Positions 1-11,650 of a stretch of DNA of 64,000 bases are shown here, one piece after another. A program made the translations under genes and the position numbers. The notes below the pieces were generated by a model. The model was not told the DNA's origin and made no database searches. It saw only the letters and a program-made list of their open reading frames with translations. Source of the DNA: Pseudeuparius sepicola. Lineage: Eukaryota > Arthropoda > Insecta > Coleoptera > Anthribidae. How positions within the stretch are numbered: position 1 is the stretch's first letter; each line of letters starts with the position of its first letter. The stretch spans positions 17,995,735 to 18,059,734 of the forward strand of contig OY987307.1 in the NCBI GenBank assembly GCA_963920635.1. The letters are read 5' to 3'.

Positions 1-55
1 ACAGGATCAAAAACGCCATTATAGGTCAAAAGGTTGAGTCACCATCTACGTTCTG

Positions 56-722
56 TACAGGGTGATCCAAACTCGATGCCCCAGGCCTACTGCGGGAACA
101 CGAAAACTGAAAATAAAATTTCGAACAGGGGCTCTTAAAAGGAACATGGAATTTTTTCTATTCACTAGGATCGGTTTTCCGAAATCTACTCAGCCATGAT
201 CTAGTCAGCCATGAAAACAATTTCGATAGTCAGAAATTATTTAAGAGTATTGTTAGGGTGCTTTGTGCACCATTAAATTAGTTCGACTGGACTATTTTTT
301 AAATTTTTGAATTGTGCTTGTTACTGACTTGTTTGCTATTATAGTTTGTTACAAAAATTGTTTTTTAATATTGCAGTTGAAAAAATTTAAGGGCGCACAA
401 AACCTAATATTCTCTTAAATAATTTCTGACTATCAATTGTAAATTTTGAACAATAAAAGATACAGAAAATCTTTTCCTATAAAAGTTGTTGAGAATGATA
501 AAGACTTTTAATATTTAGGCAAAAAAGGTAAGTATATATGTTTCTGAGGAAAAATATTGATAATGTCACAGCGACCATTTCCCCAAACAACAAAAAAGCA
601 AATTTTCGGTCATAATTGGGCCTTATAGTATGTCCCATTTAAGAACCCCTGTTCGAAATTTTTTTTTCAATTTTCGTGTTCCCGCAGTAGGCCTGAAGCG
701 CCGAGTTGGATCATCCTATAGG
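56..722. repeat. Foldback element, TACAGGGTGATCC ends
   Basis: Terminal inverted repeats of about 90 bp: the left arm runs TACAGGGTGATCCAAACTCG.. to CGAACAGGGGCTCTTAA, and the right arm is its complement at about 632-722, roughly 90% alike. No transposase. A second, inner inverted repeat lies at about 215-255 and 400-440 (TAGTCAGAAATTATTTAAGAG and complement), so this may be one foldback inserted in another. Confidence 0.8.
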
Positions 723-987
723 TACATTTACTCTCAAGTTATTATAGGTACATTTTTTGTACTACCCTTGTACTACCCTTGTTGGGGAATTTCAATCGCC
801 CTCTATGTAGGTAACCAATTAGAGATTCTGACTCGTCGGTTATTACACATCAATCGGCTCATATCGGAAAAACCGAAATTTATGCGCCCTGCATGAATCT
901 TGGTGGCGGTGGGCCCCTAGCAGCTCTGGGCCCGTGTTCACCGCACACTCTGAACACCCTGTGGTTACGCCACTGCTATGATTAAGA

Positions 988-1225
988 ATGTCTAACTATA
1001 TCTACCTCGGTAATTGTCAAATCTCGCAGGTACATCACATACAGAATTTTATCTTTATTCGTTCTGGAAATATTTATAGAAACCCGTTTGTGAAACTGCC
1101 CCTTTTGAGGGCTATAGCCCCATTAGGAGGCATTTTTGAAGCCATGTTTATAGGAACTTTTTTTCTTTTTTAGGTCGTAGAACACGCTGGTAAATTATGG
1201 TAGGCCAATTTCAGGACACCCTGTA
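988..1225. repeat. Single-arm copy of the GGGCTATAGCCC repeat
   Basis: Related to both arms of the foldback at 17,412-17,790 (shared TTCTGGAAATATTTA, GGGCTATAGCCC, GGAGGCATTTTTG). It continues into GGTAAATTATGG and ends GACACCCTGTATA, a continuation also present at 18,955-19,000. It therefore serves as the uninterrupted version of that site. 723-987 and 1226-1509 show nothing I recognise. Confidence 0.7.
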
Positions 1226-1509
1226 TATTTTATAATAAAAAAAAAATTAAATATCATTTTGGGGGGGTTGTATACATTGGGCACCCAGCCAAATTTTGAG
1301 AAGTAGGCGCCTATGATAGGGATGTTCGCAGAAAAACAAATTCTTAATCTCAATTTTAAATTTATAATTAAAGGGTATTCAATCCAACTGTTAACCACGA
1401 CAGAAAAAGAGATTTTAAGAACAAACAAAAAAGACAGAGTATTCAAATTTATTATTAAAAGGGTCTTTAACTAGTGTCAGGAAAGACAAACGATACTATA
1501 AGTCAATTG

Positions 1510-1804
1510 TACAGGTTCTCCCAGTTAACGTGATTTTCTCGGTAATTTTAAAGATAAATGGATGGTTAAAAAACTAAACTTCTGTAGAGTTTTCCTATGA
1601 ATTCGAATATGACGTCAGACTAAATAGACAGGGTGATGTTAAAAAGCTATTTCAAATAATAGGTACCATTTTCCAAATAATTGTGAAATTGAATTTTTAG
1701 TAATGAGTATGCGGGGAGTAACAAACAATTGTCGATTCTCATTTCTGACTTCCTGTTTGACTGGAAATGAGCATTACTTGGTCAGATTTTTGAGACACCC
1801 TGTA
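1510..1804. mobile_element. ~295-bp MITE-like element, copy 1
   Basis: One end is TACAGGTTCTCCCAGTTAACG and the other, read inward on the minus strand, TACAGGGTGTCTCAAAAATC. The same element occurs in opposite orientation at 4,478-4,765. TA-flanked TACAGGG ends suggest mobilisation by a Tc1/mariner transposase (inference). 1805-2155 is unassigned. Confidence 0.75.
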
Positions 1805-2155
1805 TATTTAGGAGTCTGTGGTAATGAATAAACTCGAAAACTTCTGGACCAATTTTAAACATTCTTTTACTAATAGAATGCTACATTATCACTGAGTAAC
1901 ATAGGCTTTATTGTTAATCGAGTTAAATTAGGGATATAAATAAATGTTTACCCGTGCGAAACCGGGACAGGCCGAGGCCGCTAGTGTATAATAAATGGGT
2001 GCCAACCGCAAGAAATCTACGTACCTACTCATTCGACTTTTTTCTAGAGTTGTGTGGTTAAATTCGTTCAACAAAATTTATCATGGCAGGTCTATGTAAT
2101 ACACTTACTCCTTACTTTTTATAGAAGAGATATGTAAGGAACCGATTCTGTATTT

Positions 2156-2300
2156 TTACAAGCTTTTATTTAACTTGCCCTGTTAGTATTCTAGGTATGT
2201 ATGTATGTATGGGTTATGTGTGGGTCGAATCTTGCAAGCTGAATTAGAACCACTTCTTGACATCCTACTGAGCTGAAATTTTGCATACACTATTTATCTC
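2156..2300 (+). repeat. Head fragment of the head-array-hairpin family
   Basis: Carries ACAAGCTTTTATTTAACTTGC, a (TATG)n run at about 2,195-2,212, AATCTTGCAAGCTGAATTAG and TGAGCTGAAATTTTGCATAC, as at 17,790 and 21,244. The tandem array and hairpin are missing, so it is a truncated copy. 2300-2655 is unassigned. Confidence 0.7.
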
Positions 2301-2655
2301 TATTTCATTTATATGCACAAAATATATAGGGGACCAAGTACCTAATCGAGGCATACTCCAGTATAGATCTCACGTATATAACCATGTACGAGTTTCCACG
2401 TTGCTAAAGTCAAATGTGGTTCTTATAATAAATCCTAACATTTTCAAGGCTCTTACAGAAATACTCTCAATATTGAACGACAATTTACAGACAAAATTAC
2501 TCCGAGAACTTTTACTTCATTCCTTTGTATTAGCGTTTATCTGTTCATTACATAAATTCTCAAAATTGATATTCGTTATTTTTTCTTGAAAACGTTATTT
2601 CAAAACATTTGTCAATATTAAAATTTAACGAGTTGTGTTGTGGCCATTTCACATC

Positions 2656-3612
2656 CTTATTCAATTTTTCCTCGAGCAAGTGACTGTCAAGTACCTACTA
2701 TTGGATATCCACTTATATAACTTGAAATCGTCTGCAAACAGTTGATGTTTAGAGTATCGCATTACACTTGTTAAGAATAAAGGCCCCAAATTAGATCCCT
2801 GGAGAACCCCTGAAAAAGTATAAAACCTCCCAGACTCTCCCCCATATAAACAACATATTGTGTAGCACACAGTTGTATCAAATTCTCAGAGAGTCCAAAT
2901 CCGTACAGTCTTTCTCGGTCTTTCTACATCTTGATCCACCTTATCAAAGGCCTTCTGAAAATCCGTGAAAATAACATAATTATAGGTACCTGGTATAGTT
3001 GCGATCCAAACAATTATGTAAATATTCCGAGAAACAACAAACCTGTGACAGTCTATTCTTCATAAAGCCATGTTGATAATCTTTTATTAACGGTCCAATA
3101 TGTGCTTATATTTTGCTATGTAGAATGATCTCTAAATTTTACTCGGAACGCATATTCGTTTTTCTGTCCACTTTTATGCAAGGGGTAAATCTTACTGACT
3201 GTCCATTTATCATAAGTATTTATTTGTCTTTAATATAAGATTAAATAAGTAGTTTGGTAAGAATATCGGCACACATTTAAAAATGTTTGGGGGAATCTGG
3301 TCGAGCCCTACCGATCTTTTAGGTTTCAGTTTCTTTATTGCTAGTTTAATATCGAAGTCACTTATTATGCTATCCAGAATTAAAGGAGGGTTTGAAACTA
3401 TTTTTACATTCTGCTCAAATCTAATATATTGTGTGAAGCAGGGGCGGTTGCATAAACACTTTTAAAAAAGGCAGCAAATACCTCTGATATATCATTGTTC
3501 CCGATTATTTCGCTCCCTCAATTATCGTAACTTCCGAAGACTGGTCAGAATTCTTTTTAATATGCTTGACATAGCGCCAAAAATTTATTTCCTATTTAGT
3601 TTTTTGTAGGTA
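2656..3612 (-). pseudogene. Degenerate LINE reverse transcriptase
   Basis: Minus-strand pieces in order: INFWRYVKHIKKNSDQ (linker, ~3,595), GNNDISEVFAAFFKSVY (~3,505), DYQHGFMKNR (~3,070), VIFTDFQKAFDKVDQDV (~2,970, RT block with the first Asp), FSGVLQGSNLGPLF (~2,815) and LFADDFKLYKW (~2,735, the catalytic FADD). Stops and frameshifts separate the blocks, so it is inactive. Family not resolved beyond non-LTR retrotransposon. Confidence 0.8.
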
Positions 3613-4214
3613 TTTTTTATGAGCCACGTTTATACTGTTTTTATTATTTTGCTCTTGAAAAAAAATTGTTTGCCAAAAGCGTTAGGTATTGGATTTTTTA
3701 GTATTTTTCAGTTCGGACCCAATCCACAATATTTAATGAATAATACCGTTTATGAAAATCAGCCTTCTTATAATAATTATATTGTGTTTTACATGTTTTT
3801 CTCTCTGTCACCTGCGCTAAAGAAGCTCACTACACCAAACAACGAAGGGTGTTCGGCCATTTCTTGCACTAGAGGAAAGTCACATCTTTCTATCATTATT
3901 TTATGTTACTTAAAATATCACATCCAAATAACGATCGTGACTATTCACAATTGTGTTGTAATTAATTGAATTAAAAATGCTTTATAAATTTAGGGTAGGT
4001 ACCTTTTTTTCTATTCATGAGAGATGTCTGTGAGCATGAAACTGACAATACCCGGAACATTGACATTGAGATCTCTAGCTATCATAAACGAACAATAAAT
4101 TGTAACAGAAGAATTAAATAATTCTAAATTAGTTTTAGGCGGGACATAAACAGCACATAACAAACTATAACAAATGATTCAAAGCTTAACTTAACCCATA
4201 TGTCTTCTATGTTT
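3613..4214. other. Unassigned AT-rich stretch
   Basis: A 116-codon plus-strand frame at 3,619-3,969 has no recognisable domain and the composition of surrounding non-coding DNA. I see no RNA gene or repeat here. Confidence 0.3.
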
Positions 4215-4433
4215 TTTATTTGAGCACGAAAATGATTTTTCTCTACGACTAAAAATAAGGGTACTTTCCTCTTGTGCCGCGTTTAAGTTTTTGACCCCCC
4301 TCCTATACCGCGACATCTGCGTGAAGTTTTTTGGGCCCAATTTTAGTTTCCGGACATGCCCCGTAGTTAGTTTTTTTAATTCGGCGCAGAATAAAAAAAT
4401 CCAAATATTGTGTATATTCTGCCGGTCACTGTA
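4215..4433. repeat. Single-arm copy of the TACAGTGACCGGCA foldback family
   Basis: Matches, in inverted orientation, 48,545-48,730: shared AATAAGGGTACTTT.CTCTTG, TTTTTGACCCCCC and ATTCTGCCGGTCACTGTA at the end. The complete foldback form is at 48,548-49,283. Confidence 0.7.
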
Positions 4434-4477
4434 TATGTTTGGAGGTGGGAAAAGAAAAAACTAAAAAACCCAAAATA

Positions 4478-4765
4478 TACAGGGCGCCTCAAAAATCTGA
4501 CAAAGTCTGCTGACTTCCGGTCAAAGCGGAGGTCAAAATTGAGAACCGACCATTTTTCGTTACTTCCCGTATGTATACTCTACTAATATTCCGTGTTAAA
4601 ATTCAGCTACACAATTTTTTGGAAAAAGAGTATTTTTTGAAACAACTAATTAAGTCTGACGTAGTCGAATTCCTCGTAAAATTCCACACAAGTTTAATTT
4701 TGAACCATTAAAATTTATCTTTATAATCAAAATCGGGTTTGTCACGTTAACTGGGACACCATGTA
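4478..4765. mobile_element. MITE-like element, copy 2 (inverted)
   Basis: Reverse-orientation copy of 1,510-1,804. It begins TACAGGGCGCCTCAAAAATC and ends CACGTTAACTGGGACACCATGTA; the inner body (AGTCTGACGTAGTCGAATTC etc.) also matches. Divergence is moderate, so both are old. Confidence 0.75.
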
Positions 4766-5043
4766 CGCCTCAAAAGAAAATTTCATGATGGGGCCCGAAA
4801 TGTTTTGTTTTCTGAAGTAGATAAGTTCCGGATCAAATCTTGAAATTGGCATATTTCGAGATTGCATGTCGAATTTGCTTTCGTTACTCAAAAAATGTAG
4901 ACGCCAAATCAAAGTCTAGAGAATACTATTCTAGACTTTGGCCAAATGCTGTAGCAGACCGTAAAATTTTGATTAAAAAAAAGGACGCCTCGAGGTGGTC
5001 AATACACCAAATGCTACAAAGTTTTTTGTGTTGTCTGTTATAG

Positions 5044-5220
5044 GCCTATACAGGGTGATTCAGTTACTGTTCTCAACATTGGGATATTGGGATCTCTATG
5101 CGAAGGTGCTCAACAATGCCGTTGAGAATGTTAAAATGTTTTCAGTGCTGAGATATTTAAGAAAACCCAATTTTTGAAAAATTAGACTATTTTTTCTGGT
5201 ACCATTTTCCACATATCGAA
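5044..5220. repeat. One end of a TACAGGGTGATTCAG element
   Basis: Begins TACAGGGTGATTCAGTTACTG. The opposite end type, CTGAATCACCCTGTA, is found at about 44,238-44,253. No matching arm is visible nearby, so it is truncated. Confidence 0.45.
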
Positions 5221-6399
5221 AACAAATTAAACTTTCCCATTGCAACTTCTTCTGGACATCATGCTATTCTTAGATGTTCGGGCCACATAAAGCTTGCTGT
5301 AAAATTTGCTTTAAAATGTATTAAATGTATTTAAAATAATCCCTGTTTATCTCCCAACACATCATGTCCAAATACCTTTGTTCTTAAACTGAAATTTTTA
5401 TCGCAGTTTTTAATATTTGTTTTTTTTTTAACAAAAATGTATGTTTATTCTTTATGTTCTTTAAAATGATAGGTATATATGTAGGAATGTAACTAGGCGG
5501 TCAGGGTCAGTAGGTACGAAAGTCTTTAAAATGATGTGATTCAATTTTATATAGTTGGATAGGTCAAAAAGCAATGTGTGCACAGCTAACTATTGAGGGA
5601 GAAGTTATATTTGAATCATACATTCGAGAGAACTAGAGTCCCACCTACCCCACCCTAAGAGAATTTTTTTGCTGATAGGAATAGGATAGGGTAATATAAA
5701 AATGAATATTTTTGGGATGTTGGCGTTGCCCCCTGCTACCTTCTCAATTTTTTCATACCATACCGGCCATCAAATTCCTGCGATTGATTCTCCAATTTTG
5801 TTCATGAATTTAGCTAATTTCGTATTTTTCTTACTTCGACTATTCTCAATCATTATGTTCGTAGGTAGGTTATTAGGTACTTGCGAAATAAATTTGGCCT
5901 TGACCACTTTATAGTCTATTCTCTATAGACACTTTTAATAACAATAAGTTGCCATTAAAAATACTATCGAACAAATAAGTATGTTGTACAAAAAAAGCAC
6001 TATTTATAATTATATTTCGAGTTATATTCTTAGGGATAAGGACAAAATTTATGTTTACGATAATATAATTATTTAATAAGTCTATATAAATATAAAAATA
6101 TGTTATGTAGAAAGTTTTGGTTTTTTACTTTTACCTAGGTACCTTTACAAAAATACCTATTATTTTATATATCCTTTTAACTTGTATGGAATGTTAATTA
6201 CTACTTCTTTATTTCCTAAACTACTTATTTGTTGCACTAAGCGCATATTGCATTTACCTTATTATAAGTAGGTAGGTACTTGTATAAGTAGTTGCACCTA
6301 CTCTCTCATTATGGTGTTGCATGTGCCTGTCAATTGGTTACTTCCATGATTATCGTTTTTGTTGAATTGTTAATAGTCCGTTAATAAATAAACTCAAGA
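5221..6399. other. Unassigned AT-rich stretch
   Basis: Rich in GTAGGTACCTA-type words and short TA runs. No convincing gene; the 70-codon frame at 5,702 has no recognisable feature. Confidence 0.3.
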
Positions 6400-7067
6400 T
6401 AGTATTATATCAAATCGTTTTATTTACTCAAAAATCCTGCAAACCCTTTACAATTAACATATTCCTGTGAAGAATGTCCTCTTCATCATGCATATACCTA
6501 CCTACCTACCTTAACCTATTTAAAGTTAACAATGCCACTTAATAATAATTATCATTAAATGGTTATTTACACTTGATTATAAATTACAACAAAGTCTGTC
6601 AGCAGCCCGTATAGGATAACTCCAAAAGTTCAATGGTGCCGCAGACCCTCGAGGACCTTGGAACGCTGAATTCTAGTAGAATCTGCACAGCCTTTCTTGG
6701 AAAAAAAGCCGTGCTTCTCTATAAGACACGCAGAGACAGACCCACACGAAGTTGAACACGTCACCCCCACTGCTCGAACTGGAAAATTGTATCTGACCTC
6801 CGTACAATGCGGAACACAACTGGCAACTGGAACTGGCGGCCACACTGGAACTGACAACCGAGGAGAAAATCGATATCTAAAAATGTAGCGCGCCTGCGAG
6901 TCATCGTCACGTGATAAGGTCGTTTCCACTCGTCGACTTGCTACATGCAAGGTTCCACAGCTGACGTATTTATTATAAACAGGCCCACGCCCCATAGTGG
7001 CCCAGGGAACGGGTGTTGGAGCCATCTGTAGGCTGGGGGCACAATGAAATGGAAGCAAGGGAAGCAC
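6400..7067 (-). CDS. Possible unknown transcript or 145-codon ORF
   Basis: A locally GC-rich island. The minus strand has an open frame at 7067-6630 (MLPLLPFHCAPSLQ.. to GLRHH) with several Cys but no domain I recognise. An AATAAA on minus at 6419-6424 lies about 200 bases past the stop, as for a last exon. A CACGTG-containing palindrome (TCACGTGA, ~6,909) lies inside. It could be a last exon, a non-coding RNA or a retrocopy. I infer no function. Confidence 0.2.
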
Positions 7068-7527
7068 GTTGGTTATTTGTAAGGGAAACTAATATGTTTA
7101 ACACTAAGTTAGGAGGTTGTTTGTTTGGTGAAAGCTGCTTTGGCGAAAGTCAGGTTTTGTTTACCTACTTCTACCACAGAAGACAGAAGACCTTCCGTAT
7201 GAGTCGTGAGCGAATATTCTGTCCTTTTGGTTCTGCCTTTGACTGTTGAAGGGCTTAAACTTCAACCAAAATATTGTTGGCACTGCATGTTTTATCTTTA
7301 TGCGACTGTGCTTATTTTACTTCTTTTTATCAACAGCATAATGGGCTAAGGTATTTTTTGTGACACATCAAATATTTATCTAGAAAAGGTTTCATTATCG
7401 TTAAAAAAAAACTGTCTTGCCAGGAGAAAAGCCCCGCCAAACAATCTACATTTATAATTCTTGTAGAAACGTAGGTATACTTACTCGACTGTGTCGTGGA
7501 TTTTTCAAAAATAATTAATCTTATTTG

Positions 7528-8928
7528 ACAAGGTGACCAACTCCTGGCTGACAAAAACCGGGACAGTAGTTAGGTATCTAGCTTTTTTTTTACCTATAAT
7601 ATGCAACTGTCAAGTTTTGTAGTTTAATCAACTTATGATTTTTATTAGAATTGATCTGGTTCATGATTTTAACCAATACCACCCAAGACCAAGACAAAAA
7701 AGAATTTGTGATCAAGTATATATAACAAAAATAAAATTTACAGAAAACCACAGGTACATAAATTTAAAAAAAAATACTGGCTGTTTACAATATACAGGGT
7801 GTCCTCGGATAAGTGAGCCAATAGGTGTAAAAGAAAAAAATTCGCGTTCAAATTTGATGGTTTGTGGTTTTGATTTGCTTGACTGGAAACTAATTTTTTG
7901 CATATTTTCGTTTTTGAAAAATCAAGATGGCGTCGACAGCGACCATTTATTTATTTTCATTGTAGGTGAAGTGCCTTTTCCTTTAAAGATAACAAAAAAA
8001 TTCATTAAGAAAAGTTGTTCCCAATTAAAATTACCCCAGGGTACCAAATTTTGGAAAGATCGGCCTACTTTGTTTTCACCACTTTTTCTCTTTTCCAATG
8101 CGCTAAAGAAAAAATGAAAAAAATTAAGTAGGCAGATTGTCCCAAAATTTGGTACACGGCGATAAGTTTTAATTCTAAACAACTTTTTCTCATAAAAATT
8201 TTCGATACCTTGTATTTGGAAGCCACTTTAGCGCGTTGGAAAAAGAAAAGAGTGGGAAAAACAAAGTAGGCCGATCTTGCCAAAATTTGGTACCAGTTGG
8301 TAACTTTTAATTGGGAGCAACTTTTTCTACTGAAATTTTTCGCTATCTTTAAAGGAAAAGGCACTTCACCTACAATGAAAATAAATAAATGGTCGCTGTC
8401 GACGCCATCTTGCTTTTTCAAAAACTAAAAAATGCCAGACAGCAGCAGTCAAGCAGGTCAGAACCTCAAACGATCAAATTTGAACTCGAAATTGTTTTGC
8501 TTTCACACCTATTGGCTCACTTATCCTGTGACACCCTGTAGGTAACTTTATACCTATGCTAATAAAATAAGTAAATTACTAACATTAACATAATATTATT
8601 TTGCTTGAAAAGAAAAAAAACCTTTGCAACAGATGAAAAATTGTTCTTATAGCATAGCCGTTTGACACAATGCATTATTTTGTAAAGTATTTTTACAAAA
8701 TCCCATTATTTGGATAATGCATGATTTGTTTTTGAATGATGGATAAATGATTATCTATTTCTGTCATTTAACAATCAAAATTACTTTGTAACTAATTTTT
8801 AGCAGCAAATTTCTAATTCCGGGATCGGATTGAGAATCCGGTACAATCCGGGGCGTATTTATTTTCCGGGAAGGCATTCCAAAAACGGGAACCTGTCCCG
8901 GCCAATCCGGTACGGTTGGTCACCTTGT
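7528..8928. mobile_element. Outer element with ACAAGGTGACCAAC ends, interrupted by a foldback
   Basis: The left end ACAAGGTGACCAAC is the exact complement of the right end GTTGGTCACCTTGT, and GGGACAG / CTGTCCC lie near each end. The interior is occupied by the 748-bp foldback at 7,793-8,540, so this looks like a ~650-bp element hit by a second one. No transposase. Confidence 0.55.
7793..8540. mobile_element. Foldback element, TACAGGGTGTC ends
   Basis: Left end TACAGGGTGTCCTCGGATAAG, right end CTTATCCTGTGACACCCTGTA. Arms of over 300 bp include AAGATGGCGTCGACAGCGACC and its complement near 8,400. Open frames on both strands here exist only because the arms mirror each other. A diverged relative lies at 16,890-17,405. 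Confidence 0.85.
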
Positions 8929-9242
8929 ATATGATAATTTTTATGTAAGTACATATCAGGTGGGTTTAGTTTAGTTAGCTTGTTTTAGTAATAAACATGA
9001 GCATAGCATAAAAATAGTCATAAGCATATACAGTTCAATTCATTGTTTTCATACTGACCTGTTTATACTAGATGAATTTAGTTTTAATTTTAAACATAAG
9101 AAAGTTCATTAAATTCAACTTTATGCTTATGTTTAAGACAAAATGTGTACTGCGCATGTGTTATTATGGTTGTAATAAAAAAGGCCAGAAACAATTGTTT
9201 TCTCTTTTTGAAATCCCTTTTACTTATTTTATTCCCAATCCC
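8929..9242. other. Unassigned
   Basis: AT-rich; I see nothing I can support. Confidence 0.3.
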
Positions 9243-9910
9243 AATAAATAGTTATTTATGTACTGAAGTTCAACTTTTTATGATTCATGTGGAATTTAGT
9301 TGCCGAGGCCTCTGGCCGAGGCAAACAAACCACATGAGTCATAAAAAGAACCTCAGTGCCGAGGTACATATTATATATTTATTTTGAAATCGGAAAAAAA
9401 AAGTTTTATTAGGCAAGAAAATAGTAAGAAGGGATCACCCGTCCATGAACCGACTGCGCGCGGCGTTGCTTGACTTTGACGATCGCTCTACCTAGGTCAG
9501 GTATAATGACGTACGGCGCCCTCGAACAGAAAAACCTCGAGAAAAACCAAACTGCTGCTTGTTTTGCAGCCTCCGTAATAAATTTATCGATATTCAAACC
9601 TACTAAAATATGTATACTGATAGATTGCGCTGCTATAGGTAACAATTTCGCAATGTGTACGAATAGTTAAATGGGCCTTTATCGGCCGGGTTTTGAATAT
9701 TTGGTCACTTTTGACGGGCGATTTCTCCGCGTCTGACGTTTGATGTTTATACATCTCGCCAAGGCCTACTTATTGTACTAATCGTACAATAATGTAGCCC
9801 ATTATTGTACGATTTCTGTGCTTTTAATGACGATTTCGGGACACTTTACTGCCGATTTCAAGAAAAATTTATTTATGAGAGCACAAAATAGGACGATTTT
9901 TAAGGGTAAC
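9243..9910. repeat. Interspersed repeat B, copy 1
   Basis: Shares, in the same orientation, AGTTATTTATGTAC, GAAGTTCAACTTTTTATGA, GTTGCCGAGGCCTCTGGC, GGGATCACCCGT.CATGAACC and CTACCTAGGTCA with 33,305-33,842. Both copies keep a minus-strand reading possibility ILVG.NI...AA.QAA.WF and KVKQRRAQ.VH.RVIP, so it may derive from a coding sequence I do not recognise. Confidence 0.75.
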
Positions 9911-9917
9911 TGTCAAA

Positions 9918-10155
9918 ATTTGATTTAGTAGTAAGCATTGAGAGAGACAAACCATCAAACCATAGATTTATTGAGAATAATTTAATCCTAAACATAACAT
10001 TCAAACTATCATTAAGTATTACATTTAATGTAAAACATTATTACATGTAATGGTAATGTAATTAAGCAATAATGCAATGATAGTTTGAATGTTATGTTTA
10101 GGACTAAATTATTGAATTATTCTCTATAAATCTATCGTTTGTCTACTAAATCAAG
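9918..10155. mobile_element. ~240-bp foldback MITE
   Basis: Arms of about 95 bp: TTTGATTTAGTAG, CATAGATTTATTGAGAATAA and CCTAAACATAACATTCAAAC on the left; complements on the right end at 10,155. A short AT-rich loop contains ACATTATTACATGTAATGG. No coding capacity. Confidence 0.8.
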
Positions 10156-10370
10156 CTGACTAAACTCACTTTCTAACAACTATGCGCATTGCTTGCTAAT
10201 AGTTCTTATTTTACTTTTACCTACTATAAACCCAGTAGGTAAATATAACTTTGTTAGATTCTATATAATTTGTTCTTAGTCGCCACTCTCCAGTCTCCAT
10301 TTTGTTAAATTCTGTAAATTTACAAAAAAAAAAATCAGGAAGAACGTCCCTTTATGACTTTTATGCAGAA

Positions 10371-10459
10371 GGTACAGTCGCGGACAGTTGGTATCGAACG
10401 ACCTGAAGAGGTTTCTCGTGGCTATCGTTACAGGGCGCGCGGAGACGGCAACATCGCGC
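10371..10459. repeat. 90-bp segment repeated inverted at 15,709-15,798
   Basis: GGTACAGTCGCGGACAGTTG, CGAACGACCTGAAGAGG and GGGCGCGCGGAGACGGCAAC are nearly identical to the complement of 15,709-15,798. The segment is GC-rich in AT-rich surroundings. In one frame both copies encode QLVSNDLKRF.VAIVTGRAET. Function unknown. 10,156-10,370 and 10,460-10,844 hold nothing I recognise. Confidence 0.7.
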
Positions 10460-10844
10460 TGGAGTCTGCAGCCGGCCGGTCTGCTAAAAATAGAACCATA
10501 AAATGCAAATTACAGCCTCCAGCCTCTCACAGCAAAGGAACAAAATTCGAGGAAAATGCAACTTTGTGCTGGTAATAATTCCAACCCCAGTGTTGGTATT
10601 TAATATTTCGTACTATTTTATCATGTTACTATACCGTCTAGTATTTATGATAATGAAATAAAAAAATAATAAATATCAAGGCTGAGATTAGAATCAACAC
10701 CACAATAAAAGTTGCTTTTTCTCGAGTTTCCTTCCTTTGCTGCCAGCACCCTGTATTAATTAGGAATATGAAATTAGGTAAATCCATAGTCAATTTGAGC
10801 CACAATAGAATTCCGAAGAATTTCTCAAAAACAATAATTTAATA

Positions 10845-11648
10845 TACAGGGTGTCTACTTTTAAACATATGCAAATTAATAAAATCTTTATTTTTGGAGA
10901 TAATCCCTGAACATTCTTTGTGTGAAAGGCCTTCAAAAATCGCTTCTTTTAGCCTTCCTATCATTTTCAAAAGGCAAATCCAGGTCCGGCTACGATTTTT
11001 GAGTGTTTTTTTATTTAAAATCTACCAATACAGCGTTAATCAGGATCCCCCTAAAACCCCTTTATATACCAAATTTGAACAAAGAATTTAGAGAGAGATC
11101 TATTCTACAGGATGTCAAGGTTCAGCAAAATAGGAAATTTACAGGCATTTGGCGAGTCAAGTGTGCCATGGAATCCCGTCAAAATAGTTTAATTGTCAAC
11201 AGAACCACTCAAAGTGTTGGTGTGCAAAGATTCAATACAGGGTATTTTTTTCTGCCCCATCTGAAAATGCTGAATTTTTATGACTTGACTCGCCAGAGAT
11301 GCCTGAAGAGGTTTCTTTAAATTTCCTATTTTGCTCAATTTTGACATCCTGTAGAATAGAACTCTCTCTATATTTTTTGTTCAAATTTGGTATATAAAGG
11401 GTTTTCGACTGTCCTGATTGACGCTGTGGTGTCAGATTTTAAATAAAAAAATGGCTAAATGGTTTTTGTGAAAATCGGGGGAATAAAAAAATCGTAGCCG
11501 GCCCTGGATTTGCAATTTGAAAATGGCAGGATTGCTAAAATAAGCGGCTTTTGAAGTCCTTTCGGACAAAAAACAGATCAAGCGATTATCTCAAAAATTA
11601 AAGATTTCAAGGATTTGTATAATATGTTTAAAAGTAGATATGGGGGCT
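10845..11648. mobile_element. Foldback element, TACAGGGTGTCTAC ends
   Basis: The left end is TACAGGGTGTCTACTTTTAA, the right end its decayed complement (TTAAAAGTAGATATGGGG). Arms of roughly 300 bp include CCCTTTATATACCAAATTTG and TTCTACAGGATGTCAA with complements near 11,345-11,395. The frame at 11,003-11,320 is within arms and spacer and is not taken as a gene. Confidence 0.8.
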
Positions 11649-11650
11649 CT

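Noticed and set aside
7635..8421. 160- and 118-codon frames with matching peptides on opposite strands
   Set aside because: They are mirror translations of the two arms of one foldback element.
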